Below are positions 1 through 6,657 of a DNA stretch of 12,344 nucleotides, in pieces. The DNA is taken from positions 1-12,344 of the forward strand of contig CBFGTJ010000091.1 in the NCBI GenBank assembly GCA_965651815.1, read 5' to 3'. This DNA comes from CBFGTJ01 sp965651815 (GTDB lineage: Bacteria > Actinomycetota > Acidimicrobiia > Acidimicrobiales > Microtrichaceae). Within the stretch, counting starts at the first letter, position 1. Every line of letters starts with the position of its first letter. A program made the position numbers and the translations under genes. Below the pieces are notes generated by a model that was not told the origin of the DNA, did not search any database, and saw only the letters and a list, made by a program, of their open reading frames with translations.

Positions 1-150
1 CATCGGCCCCAGCACGACCCCCTCGACCCAGGCCTCGAGCTCGGCGAAGCGCCGGAACCGCCGCCCGCCGTCGGGCAGCGCCTCGTGCTCGGCGCGGTAG
101 ACCGCGTCCCGGTACGGATCCGGATCGGGGGCGGGGCCGCGAGCGGACAC
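1..150 (-). CDS. Partial gene start, TIGR04338-like putative metallohydrolase (tentative)
   Basis: The first 50 codons of a gene that leaves the window at base 1. It begins at a GTG (150-148), 14 bases after the stop of the DUF2786 gene, with a GGCAGGGCGG purine-rich stretch just upstream that can serve as ribosome binding site. The visible protein starts MSARGPAPDPDPYRDAVYRA and goes on with an RRFRRFAELEAWVEGVV segment. A short R-D-x-V-Y-x-A-E motif near the N-terminus followed by an R-F-x-E-x-x-x-V helix resembles what I remember of the actinobacterial TIGR04338 putative metallohydrolases, which are often encoded beside DUF2786 genes. The HExxH that would prove this lies outside the window. 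That it is a gene is well supported by spacing, codon bias and absence of stops; the family is a guess from partial sequence and context. Confidence 0.6.
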   Translation of the reverse strand, partial: MSARGPAPDPDPYRDAVYRAEHEALPDGGRRFRRFAELEAWVEGVVLGPM

Positions 151-164
151 GTCGCCGCCCTGCC

Positions 165-965
165 TCAGCCGCCCCGCCCCAGGGCCCGCCGCCCGCCGAG
201 GCCGTGGCGGGCGAGCGACGCCTCGCGCCCCGCCTGGCGGCCCGCACGCCGCCCCGTGGCCGAACGACCGCTCGACGCCCACGAGGACCGCACCCTGGGG
301 TGCCGCCGCCGGAAGTCGCGCTCGACCTCCTCGGCGCGTGACGCGAGGACCAGCGCCGCGGACGGCGCCGTGCCGTCGGAGGCGCCGTTCGCCGTGGACC
401 CGGCGCCACGGTCGCGCTCAGTGGCCGCGTCGCGGCGGTCGCGCTCGAGCCGCGTCGCGACCTCCTCGGCGAACCCGATGATGAAGCTGCGCCGCCACGA
501 CGCCGACTCCGACGCGGACAGCCCCCGTGGGCAGCGGGCGAGCATCGCGGAGGTGAGCTGCACCAACAGGCTGGTCACCAGCGTCTCGACCCAGCGCAGC
601 TCGGAGGGGAACCCGACCACCGAAACCACCTCGGTGCGCCGCCCCGGCCCGCTGAGCAGCCGCACGGCGCGGCACCCGTGTGCGGTGGCGACCGAACCGA
701 TCAGCACCGCCTTCTGCGCCAGGTAGGGGGCGTGCACGACGAGCTGCAGCTCGTCGGGCTGCTCCCGGCCGCTGCGGTCCTCCCCCGCCCAGATCATCGC
801 CTCGTCGATCGCCCAGCGGCTGATCAGCTCGGACGCCTTGGCGAAGAACGCCTCGGCCTCCTCGGGGTAGTCGGTGGCCTCGGCCTTCGCGAGCAGGCTG
901 CGGATGGTGGCGAGGCGCTTGTCCTCGTCCGCGTGGCGCCGTCCGGTGCGGGGGGTGTCGGTCAC
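165..965 (-). CDS. DUF2786 domain protein
   Basis: Complete protein of 266 residues counted from GTG 965. Residues 16-58 carry the DUF2786 signature: K-R-L-A-T-I-R-S-L-L-A-K-A-E-A-T-x-Y-P-E-E-A-E-A, then F-A-K-A-S-E-L-I-S-R-W-A-I-D. A middle region of mixed alpha/beta character follows, with the segment ARLERDRRD and an Ala/Gly/Ser-rich spacer, then a very basic tail of about 40 residues (GRRAGRQAGREAS..GGRRALGRGG) that could bind nucleic acid. The family's biochemical role is unknown. I prefer GTG 965 because a GAGG lies nine bases upstream and the product then begins just before the domain; an earlier GTG at 995 would add ten residues but has no well-placed ribosome site. It is followed after 14 bases by another minus-strand gene, so the two are likely co-transcribed. 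Confidence 0.85.
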   Translation of the reverse strand: MTDTPRTGRRHADEDKRLATIRSLLAKAEATDYPEEAEAFFAKASELISRWAIDEAMIWAGEDRSGREQPDELQLVVHAPYLAQKAVLIGSVATAHGCRAVRLLSGPGRRTEVVSVVGFPSELRWVETLVTSLLVQLTSAMLARCPRGLSASESASWRRSFIIGFAEEVATRLERDRRDAATERDRGAGSTANGASDGTAPSAALVLASRAEEVERDFRRRHPRVRSSWASSGRSATGRRAGRQAGREASLARHGLGGRRALGRGG

Positions 966-1019
966 GGGCGCCAGCCTCGCGCAGCGCCCCGACACCGACC
1001 ACGGGCCGCGCTCCCCTTC

Positions 1020-1085
1020 CCCTCACCGTTCTGCGACGCGAGGTCCGGGTCCCCACCCCGATCTCGCGTCACAGAACGGGGAGGG
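1020..1085. repeat. 66-bp near-perfect palindrome (REP-like element or terminator)
   Basis: Bases 1020-1050 pair with 1055-1085 around a CCCC loop. Of 31 positions, 27 are Watson-Crick, one is G-T wobble and three are mismatches (1025/1080, 1034/1071, 1046/1059). The outer core is CCGTTCTGCGACGCGAG against CTCGCGTCACAGAACGG. It begins 20 bases downstream of the crotonase stop on the minus strand, so it could end that transcript, but it has no T-tract on either strand and is far longer than a normal terminator stem. Such a self-contained palindrome between genes is also typical of dispersed REP or MITE-like elements. Whether it recurs in the genome cannot be seen from here. Confidence 0.8.
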
Positions 1086-1100
1086 AGGGGCGGGCGGGCG

Positions 1101-1943
1101 TCAGTCCAGGCTGGGGCGGGCAGGGAGCTCCTCGAACTCCGGGTCCCGCTGCTCCCCCTTCGCCGCGAACTCCTCCATCATGTCGGCAGGCTGGAACATG
1201 CCGGACTGCCACCCGGCGATGTGGCGGAGGCTGTCCGCGACGCTGTGGTCGCGTGCGTAGTTGATCGACTCCTTCGTCCCCCAGATCGCGAGCGGCGAGC
1301 GCCGTGCGATCCGCCCGGCGATCTCGAGCACGCCCTCGACGAGCGAGTCGTGGTCGTCGAAGACCCGGTTGACCAGCCCGACCTCCAGCGCCCGCTCGGC
1401 CGGCATCCGGTCACCGGTGTAGGCCAGCTCGCGGGCGATGCCCTCGGGGATGAGCTTCGGCAGCCGCTGCAGCGTGCCGACGTCCGCGGTCATCCCGATG
1501 TTGATCTCCTGGATGCAGAAGAACGCGTCCGCGCTGCAGTAGCGCATGTCGGCCGCGCAGACCATGTCGACCGCGCCGCCGATGCAACCGCCCTGGATCG
1601 CGGCGAGCACCGGCATCCGTGCCCGCTCCAGCGCCGTGAACGAGTCCTGGAGGTGCTGGACCATCATCCACAGCCGTGCCCGCTGGCGGCCGGTCTCGCT
1701 CACCCCGCCGCTCGAGGCCAGCGGCGACTCGCCGGTGAACACCGACAGGTCCATCCCTGCGGAGAAGTGCCGCCCCGTGGACGAGATCACGATCGCCCGG
1801 GCGGCGGCCCGGGCGTCGAGGTCCTCCACGATCCGCGGCAGCTCGGACCAGAACGCCGGGATCATCGTGTTGAGCTCGTCGGGCCGCTTCAGCTGCAGGT
1901 GGGCGACCTTGCCGGCGATGGAGACGTCGAAGCACTCGTACAC
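1101..1943 (-). CDS. Enoyl-CoA hydratase/isomerase family, probable delta(3,5)-delta(2,4)-dienoyl-CoA isomerase
   Basis: A 280-residue crotonase (numbering from GTG 1943). The product resembles mitochondrial/peroxisomal ECH1 throughout. It has H-F-S-A-G-M-D (oxyanion hole near A62-G63), I-Q-G-G-C-I-G-G (second oxyanion contact, G118-G119), V-D126 before the A-D-M-R-Y-C strand, Q-E146-I-N-I-G, and A-D154-V-G-T-L-Q-R-L-P. Those three acids match the three functional acids of rat dienoyl-CoA isomerase (Asp176, Glu196, Asp204). The expected role is isomerising 3,5-dienoyl-CoA to 2,4-dienoyl-CoA in the oxidation of unsaturated fatty acids. The frame stays open to an ATG at 1988 that would overlap the aminopeptidase start codon. 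I chose GTG 1943 because homology begins there and a TACCGT box lies seven bases upstream. No other fatty-acid gene is adjacent. Confidence 0.88.
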   Translation of the reverse strand: MYECFDVSIAGKVAHLQLKRPDELNTMIPAFWSELPRIVEDLDARAAARAIVISSTGRHFSAGMDLSVFTGESPLASSGGVSETGRQRARLWMMVQHLQDSFTALERARMPVLAAIQGGCIGGAVDMVCAADMRYCSADAFFCIQEINIGMTADVGTLQRLPKLIPEGIARELAYTGDRMPAERALEVGLVNRVFDDHDSLVEGVLEIAGRIARRSPLAIWGTKESINYARDHSVADSLRHIAGWQSGMFQPADMMEEFAAKGEQRDPEFEELPARPSLD

Positions 1944-1950
1944 GCGAGCG

Positions 1951-1956
1951 ACGGTA
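1951..1956 (-). promoter_or_regulatory. Candidate -10 box, leaderless start of crotonase
   Basis: On the minus strand TACCGT (1956-1951) fits the actinobacterial TANNNT -10 consensus, and seven bases separate it from GTG 1943, so transcription would begin at or next to the start codon. No good Shine-Dalgarno sequence precedes this GTG, which fits leaderless translation. I see no convincing -35 element. The same hexamer occurs in the same position before the serine hydrolase gene. Confidence 0.5.
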
Positions 1957-1972
1957 ACCGACCGCTCCCCTC

Positions 1973-1978
1973 TACGCT
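1973..1978 (+). promoter_or_regulatory. Candidate -10 box, leaderless or near-leaderless start of aminopeptidase
   Basis: TACGCT matches TANNNT and ends eight bases before ATG 1987, leaving a leader of about zero to three bases. There is no Shine-Dalgarno sequence between box and start. It lies 16 bases from the opposite-strand TACCGT, making a compact back-to-back promoter in a 43-bp gap. Confidence 0.45.
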
Positions 1979-1986
1979 TCGCCGGC

Positions 1987-4629
1987 ATGCACGGCGACGA
2001 ACCCTCCCCCGCGCACCGGCTGCCGACGACGGTCGTGCCGAGGCACTACGAGCTCGAGCTCCGCCCCGACCTGGACGCCGCACGGTTCTCGGGCGAGGTG
2101 CGCATCCAGGTGGAGGTCACCGAGCCGACCCGCTCGGTGACGCTGCACGCGCTCGACCTGGAGCTCGACGAGGTCACCGTCACCTCGACCTCCGGGCACA
2201 CCGACGGGATCGACGCGCAGCCCACCGTCGTCGCCGTGCCCGAGCACGAGCAGGTGCGCCTCGAGCTGCCCGGCGAGCTGCCCGTCGGCACCGCGGAGCT
2301 GCGGGCCAGGTTCCGTGGCGTGCTGAACGACCAGCTCGTCGGGTTCTACCGCTCGACGTTCACCACGACCGACGACGCCACCGGCGAGGAGGTCGAGCAC
2401 GCGATCGCGGTCACCCAGTTCGAGTCGACCCATGCCCGGCGCGCGTTCCCGTGCTTCGACGAGCCGGCGTTCAAGGCGACCTTCGGCGTGACGCTGGTGG
2501 TGCGCCGCGACCTGTTCGCCGTGTCGAACGGCGCGCAGCTCGAGCGGGCCCCGGCCGAGGACGGGCTCGACCGCGTGCGCTTCGCGGACACGATCCCGAT
2601 GTCGACCTACCTGGTCGCGTTCGTCGTCGGCCCGCTCGAGGCCACCGAGCCACGCATGGTCGAGGGCGTCGAGCGGCCGATCCCGCTGCGGGTGGTCCAC
2701 CCGCCGGGGGCGGGGCACCTGTGCGAGTTCGCGCTCGACGTCGCGGACGCCGCGCTGCGGTTCTACGAGCGCTACTACGGGCTGCCGTACCCGGGCGACA
2801 AGGTCGACCTGGTGGCGGTGCCGGACTTCGCGTTCGGTGCGATGGAGAACCTCGGGTGCGTCACGTTCCGCGAGGTGCTGCTGCTCATCGACCCGGCGAG
2901 CGCGACCCAGCCCGAGCTCCAGCGCGTCGCGGACGTGATCAACCACGAGCTGGCCCACATGTGGTTCGGCGACCTGGTGACGATGCGCTGGTGGAACGGC
3001 ATCTGGCTCAACGAGGCCTTCGCCACGTTCATGGAGGTCACCGCGACCGACGCGTTCCGGCCCGACTGGGACGTGTGGACGACCTTCGGGCTCGCCCGCT
3101 CCGCCGCGTTCGACACCGACGCGCTCGCGTCCACGCGACCGATCGAGTACGAGGTCGTCACGGCCGCCGACGCCGAGGGGATGTTCGACATCCTCACCTA
3201 CGAGAAGGGGGCGTCGATCGTCCGGATGCTCGAGCAGTACCTGGGCGCGGAGGCCTTCCGTTCCGGCATCGCCGCGTACCTGCGGCGGCACGCCCTGGGC
3301 ACGACCGAGACCACCGACCTGTGGGACGCGCTCGAGGAGGCCACCGGCGAACCGGTGCGGCGCACCATGGACCACTGGATCTTCCGCGGCGGGCACCCGC
3401 TGGTGGTGGTGACGCCGACCGAGCGCGGGATCCGGCTGGAGCAGCAGCGGTTCCGCTACCTGCTGCCGGAGCACGACGCCGTCCCCGCCACCGCAGCCGC
3501 AGCCGACGGCGACGGGGACGGGGAGCCGTGGCCGGTGCCGATCGTGCTCACCGCGACCGTCGGGGACCGCGAGCTGGAGCGCAAGGTCCTGCTCGAGGAA
3601 CCGGTGGAGGTCGACCTCGGCGGGCGCCCGCAGCGCGTGCAGGCGAACGTCGCCGGCAACGGCTTCTACCGGGTGGACCCGGGCCCCGAGCTGCGGCGGG
3701 CGCTCGCGGCGCAGCCGTCGCAGGACGCGCTCGAGCGCTTCGTGCTGGTCGACGACACCTGGGCCGCCTTCCTCGCCGGCCGGCTGCAGCTCGACGAGGT
3801 CGTCGAGCTGGTGCGCACCGTCGCCTCGCACGAGCGGGACGTCTCGGTGTGGAAGCGGCTCGGCGGCCTGCTGCGCACGCTCGTGCACCTCGGCGGCCCC
3901 GAGCTGCACGTCGCGACCACCGCGCTCGTCGCCGAGGTCGCCGCGCCCGCGCTGACCCGCGTCGAGGAGCTGCTCCGTGACGGACCGTCCGGGGACGGCG
4001 AACGGGAGCGCACCCTCGAGCTGCGGGGGGTGCTGTTCTCGCTGCTGGGCGGACCCGGCGAGGACCCGGAGGTGCGCGACCGTGCCCGCGGGTACTTCGC
4101 CGACGAGGCTGCCGCCGCGGCGCTCGACGCGGCGATGCGCGCCGCGGTCGTGGAGGTCGTCGCGGCCTGCGCGACCGACGAGGAGCACCGCGAGCTGGAG
4201 CGGCGCTGGCGCGAGGCCTCGACGCCCCAGGACGAGCTGCGCCACCTGCACGCGCTGGTCGACACCCCGCAGGCCGCCGCGTTCGACCGCGCGCTCGAGC
4301 TCGCGGCGACCGAGGTGCGCACCCAGAACGCGCCGTACGTGATCCGCCGGGCGCTCACGCACCCCCGGCTCGACGCACGCGCGTGGGAGGTCGTCGAAGC
4401 GCGGTGGGACGAGCTGGTGGCACGCTTCCCCACGAGCAGCCTCCCCCGCATGCTGGAGGGGATCCGCAGCATCTGCGAGCGCCGGACCGCGGCGCGCGCG
4501 ACCGCGTTCCTCGCCGAGCACCGAGTGCCGACCGGCGAGCTGCAGGTCGACCAGCACGTGGAGCGCATGTGGGTGTCGGTCGCGGCCGCGGAACGCCTGC
4601 GGGCGGCGCTCCGCACCGAACGGCAGTAG
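1987..4629 (+). CDS. pepN: M1 family zinc aminopeptidase (aminopeptidase N / puromycin-sensitive type)
   Basis: An 880-residue zinc metallopeptidase that removes N-terminal amino acids from peptides, expected in the cytosol because there is no signal peptide. The N-terminal beta domain opens H-R-L-P-T-T-V-V-P-R-H-Y-E-L-E-L, the usual M1 entry. The substrate-binding G-A-M-E-N is at 284-288. The zinc site is H320-E321-L-A-H324 with the third ligand E343 in W-L-N-E-A-F, the 18-residue spacing of the family. The catalytic tyrosine is Y405 in T-Y-E-K-G. After about residue 460 come the beta-sandwich (G-x-P-L-V-V-V start), an Ala/Asp/Gly low-complexity insert near 500-513, and a long helical ERAP1-like C-terminal region. 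Length fits the puromycin-sensitive group. Start ATG 1987 places the first conserved residues about ten residues in. It is divergent from the crotonase and convergent with the M20 gene. Confidence 0.95.
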   Translation: MHGDEPSPAHRLPTTVVPRHYELELRPDLDAARFSGEVRIQVEVTEPTRSVTLHALDLELDEVTVTSTSGHTDGIDAQPTVVAVPEHEQVRLELPGELPVGTAELRARFRGVLNDQLVGFYRSTFTTTDDATGEEVEHAIAVTQFESTHARRAFPCFDEPAFKATFGVTLVVRRDLFAVSNGAQLERAPAEDGLDRVRFADTIPMSTYLVAFVVGPLEATEPRMVEGVERPIPLRVVHPPGAGHLCEFALDVADAALRFYERYYGLPYPGDKVDLVAVPDFAFGAMENLGCVTFREVLLLIDPASATQPELQRVADVINHELAHMWFGDLVTMRWWNGIWLNEAFATFMEVTATDAFRPDWDVWTTFGLARSAAFDTDALASTRPIEYEVVTAADAEGMFDILTYEKGASIVRMLEQYLGAEAFRSGIAAYLRRHALGTTETTDLWDALEEATGEPVRRTMDHWIFRGGHPLVVVTPTERGIRLEQQRFRYLLPEHDAVPATAAAADGDGDGEPWPVPIVLTATVGDRELERKVLLEEPVEVDLGGRPQRVQANVAGNGFYRVDPGPELRRALAAQPSQDALERFVLVDDTWAAFLAGRLQLDEVVELVRTVASHERDVSVWKRLGGLLRTLVHLGGPELHVATTALVAEVAAPALTRVEELLRDGPSGDGERERTLELRGVLFSLLGGPGEDPEVRDRARGYFADEAAAAALDAAMRAAVVEVVAACATDEEHRELERRWREASTPQDELRHLHALVDTPQAAAFDRALELAATEVRTQNAPYVIRRALTHPRLDARAWEVVEARWDELVARFPTSSLPRMLEGIRSICERRTAARATAFLAEHRVPTGELQVDQHVERMWVSVAAAERLRAALRTERQ

Positions 4630-4703
4630 GCACCCAGCGGCATCAGGCACCCAGCGGCATCAGGCACCCAGCGGCATCAGGCACCGAGCGGCATCAGGCA
4701 CCG
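4612..4703 (+). repeat. 17-bp tandem repeat arising at the aminopeptidase stop codon
   Basis: Three identical copies of GGCACCCAGCGGCATCA (4629-4645, 4646-4662, 4663-4679), a fourth with one change (4680-4696, GGCACCGAGCGGCATCA) and a partial fifth (4697-4703). The 17 bases just before, 4612-4628, are inside the gene and match the fourth copy at 13 of 17 positions, so the gene's last codons and stop look like a diverged founding unit. The copies sit back to back with no spacers. They fill most of the gap between two convergent genes. Confidence 0.9.
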
Positions 4704-4744
4704 CGGGGCGATGGGCGCCGGGTCCCGAACGCCCGTCGCCTCGC
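4703..4744. terminator. Hairpin between convergent genes, probable bidirectional terminator
   Basis: Bases 4703-4717 (GCGGGGCGATGGGCG) pair with 4730-4744 (CGCCCGTCGCCTCGC) as a 15-bp stem, with two G-T wobbles (4706/4741 and 4712/4735) and a 12-base loop. It lies 73 bases past the aminopeptidase stop and ends two bases from the M20 gene stop, so it is placed to end both transcripts. No T-tract follows, as is common in GC-rich Actinomycetota. Confidence 0.65.
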
Positions 4745-4746
4745 CG

Positions 4747-5955
4747 TCAGGTGTACTTGCCGCCGTTGGCCAGGAAGGTGGTGGCGACCGCGGCGTGCAG
4801 GGCGATGCCGTCGGCCATCACGTCCTCGTGGAGCACCATCCGGTTCGAGTGGCACGCGGGGGCCGAGAACGGGTCGGGGTTGTCGGGCGGGCACACCCCG
4901 AGGAACACCATCGCCCCCGGCACCTGCTGGAGCACGTAGGAGAAGTCCTCGGCGCCCATCACCGGCGCCGACATCTCGAAGGTGCGGCCCGCGCCGAGGC
5001 GCTCGTCGGCGACACGGGCGACGAACGCCGCGAAGTCGCGGTCGTTCACGGTCACCGGATACCCCGGGAACACGGTCACCTCGGCGGTGCAGTCGTGGGC
5101 GGCGGCGATCCCCTCGGCGACGCGGCGGACCCGCTCCTGCACCGCGGCGCGGGTCGTCTCCGACACGGCGCGCAGCGTGCCGGTCAGCACCGCCCGCTCG
5201 GGGATGACGTTGTCGGTGGTCCCCGCGCGGATCTTGCCGATCGTGAGCACCGCGGGGTCGAACGCGTCGACGGTGCGGGTGATCATCGACTGGAGCGCGA
5301 GCACCATCTCGCACGCGACGGGCACCGGATCGGTCGCCCAGTGCGGCGTCGAGGCGTGGCCGCCACGGCCGACCACCTCGATCGAGATGACGTCCGCGGA
5401 CGCCATCGCCGGCCCGGGCTTCCAGGCGACGATGCCGGGCGGCACGTTCGGCGCGATGTGGATCGCGAACGCGCCGTCGACGTCCTCGAGGACGCCCTCG
5501 GCGATCATCAGCTCGGCGCCCCCGTCGCCCTCCTCCCCCGGCTGGAACATGAACCGCACGCTGCCGGGCAGCTCCTCGCGGCGTGCCGCGAGCAGGCGCG
5601 CCGCGCCGACGAGCATCGCGGTGTGCGCGTCGTGCCCGCAGGCGTGCATCGCACCCTCGACCTCGCTCGCGAACTCGAGCCCCGTGTCCTCGGGCATGGG
5701 CAGGGCGTCCATGTCGCCACGCAGCAGGATGCGGGGACCGGGACGGCCGCCCTCGAGGTCGGCGACCACGGAGCCGAGCGCGTCCCCGGTGGTGACCTCG
5801 AGCCCCAACCCGTCGAGCGCGTCGAGCACGGCCGCCTGGGTGCGCGGGAGCTCCAGCCCGAGCTCGGGGTGGCGGTGCAGGTCGCGGCGCAGTTCGACCA
5901 CGCCCGGCAGCAGCTCGCGGGCTGCCTCCAGCAGGTCGTCCTCCAGCAGTTCCAT
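4747..5955 (-). CDS. M20D family amidohydrolase (N-acyl-amino acid / IAA-amino acid hydrolase type)
   Basis: A 402-residue metal-dependent amidohydrolase, likely cytosolic, cleaving an N-acyl or aminoacyl amide; the exact substrate cannot be read from sequence. It begins with the M20D hallmark L-R-R-D-L-H-R-H-P-E-L-G (22-33). Expected metal ligands are all present: C106 and H108 in A-C-G-H-D-A-H, E141-E142 in Q-P-G-E-E-G, H166 in A-I-H-I-A, and H369 in A-C-H-S-N. The dimerisation lid starts near residue 187 (V-G-R-G-G-H-A-S-T-P-H). The near-C-terminal M-G-A-E-D-F-S-Y is intact. ATG 5955 has GGAG five bases upstream, and the frame is open further up only because it runs antisense-free under the upstream gene. 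It starts 29 bases after the YhhN-type gene and is probably the last gene of that unit. Confidence 0.9.
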   Translation of the reverse strand: MELLEDDLLEAARELLPGVVELRRDLHRHPELGLELPRTQAAVLDALDGLGLEVTTGDALGSVVADLEGGRPGPRILLRGDMDALPMPEDTGLEFASEVEGAMHACGHDAHTAMLVGAARLLAARREELPGSVRFMFQPGEEGDGGAELMIAEGVLEDVDGAFAIHIAPNVPPGIVAWKPGPAMASADVISIEVVGRGGHASTPHWATDPVPVACEMVLALQSMITRTVDAFDPAVLTIGKIRAGTTDNVIPERAVLTGTLRAVSETTRAAVQERVRRVAEGIAAAHDCTAEVTVFPGYPVTVNDRDFAAFVARVADERLGAGRTFEMSAPVMGAEDFSYVLQQVPGAMVFLGVCPPDNPDPFSAPACHSNRMVLHEDVMADGIALHAAVATTFLANGGKYT

Positions 5956-5984
5956 GTCGTCTCCGCCCGGGGCCGGAACCCCCG

Positions 5985-6620
5985 TCAGTCGAGCAGTGCG
6001 AGCACCAGGCCGATCTGCCCGAGGTGGTAGGTGGTCATGATGATGATGCGTGCGTTCGGGATCGGTTGCACGAACCGGTTCCATCCCAGCACGGCGTCGG
6101 AGGCGAAGAACAGCAGCGCGCCGACGATCGCCGCGGGGACGAGCGTGCCGACCGCGCACACGACCATCGCGGAGATCACCGCCATGTAGGCCGCGACGGG
6201 TCCGGGCAGGCGCCGGTCGGTGTCGGCGGAGCGCCGCACGATGCGCATCCCGACCGCGCCGCCGGCGACGACCACGAGCACGACGCCGACGGCCAGCACG
6301 AGCGGCTCGATGTCGAGCTGCACGAGCCCGATCACGTACATGACGTGGCCGAGCAGGAACGACACGAGCCCTCCGAGGAAGAACCGCTCGTCGAGCATCA
6401 GGAACACGTCGCCGGCGAGCGAGCAGACGAGCCCGGCCACCATGAACCACCTGGCGCCCTCGGAGGACGGGTCGAGCGCGAGCGCGACCCCGATGAGCAC
6501 CACCATCGTCAGCGGCTTCAGCACGTACTCGACCGGTCGCCGGTCGGTGTGCACCGCCCACCAGTCCGCTGCGGCCACCACCAAGGTGGCGACGAGCAGC
6601 CCCGCGGCGAGCCCGTTCAT
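5985..6620 (-). CDS. YhhN/TMEM86-type integral membrane protein (putative lysoplasmalogenase)
   Basis: A 211-residue very hydrophobic protein with about eight predicted membrane helices (roughly 3-19, 34-50, 58-75, 80-99, 106-125, 141-158, 161-176 and 191-210). Conserved YhhN-family blocks are present: L-K-P-L-T-M (34-39), C-S-L-A-G-D-V-F-L-M-L (66-76), F-L-L-G-H-V-M-Y (88-95), F-F-A-S-D-A-V-L-G-W-N-R-F (171-183) and T-T-Y-H-L-G-Q (196-202). Animal TMEM86 proteins hydrolyse the vinyl-ether bond of lysoplasmalogens; bacterial members are mostly untested, so that activity is inferred from family membership. ATG 6620 is preceded by GGAGGTGGAGGGGG, an unusually strong ribosome site. It lies 37 bases after the reductase stop across a hairpin. 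Confidence 0.88.
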   Translation of the reverse strand: MNGLAAGLLVATLVVAAADWWAVHTDRRPVEYVLKPLTMVVLIGVALALDPSSEGARWFMVAGLVCSLAGDVFLMLDERFFLGGLVSFLLGHVMYVIGLVQLDIEPLVLAVGVVLVVVAGGAVGMRIVRRSADTDRRLPGPVAAYMAVISAMVVCAVGTLVPAAIVGALLFFASDAVLGWNRFVQPIPNARIIIMTTYHLGQIGLVLALLD

Positions 6621-6639
6621 CCCCCTCCACCTCCCTCGT

Positions 6640-6657
6640 CGCGGGCGTGCGCCCGCG
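6640..6657 (-). terminator. Hairpin directly after the reductase stop
   Basis: CGCGGGCG (6640-6647) and CGCCCGCG (6650-6657) form a perfect 8-bp inverted repeat touching the reductase stop codon (6658-6660), realistically a 7-bp stem with a 4-base loop. It lies upstream of the strong ribosome site of the membrane-protein gene. There is no T-tract, so it may terminate only partly or protect the 3' end of the ferredoxin-reductase message. Confidence 0.5.

Noticed and set aside
678..3980. A plus-strand open frame of about 1100 codons across the crotonase and aminopeptidase
   Set aside because: It runs antisense to the crotonase and out of frame with the aminopeptidase, and its product is Arg/Ala/Gly-rich with no domain. 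Such shadows are expected at this GC content.
1972..4650. A minus-strand open frame opposite the whole aminopeptidase
   Set aside because: The product is low-complexity and rich in Arg, His and Val; the opposite strand carries a complete M1 enzyme with all catalytic motifs.
4629..4703. A short CRISPR array
   Set aside because: The 17-bp copies are contiguous without spacers and there are no cas genes.
5956..6630. An N-terminal extension of the M20 amidohydrolase
   Set aside because: It would cover the YhhN-type gene out of frame; the M20 domain begins at ATG 5955, which has a good ribosome site.
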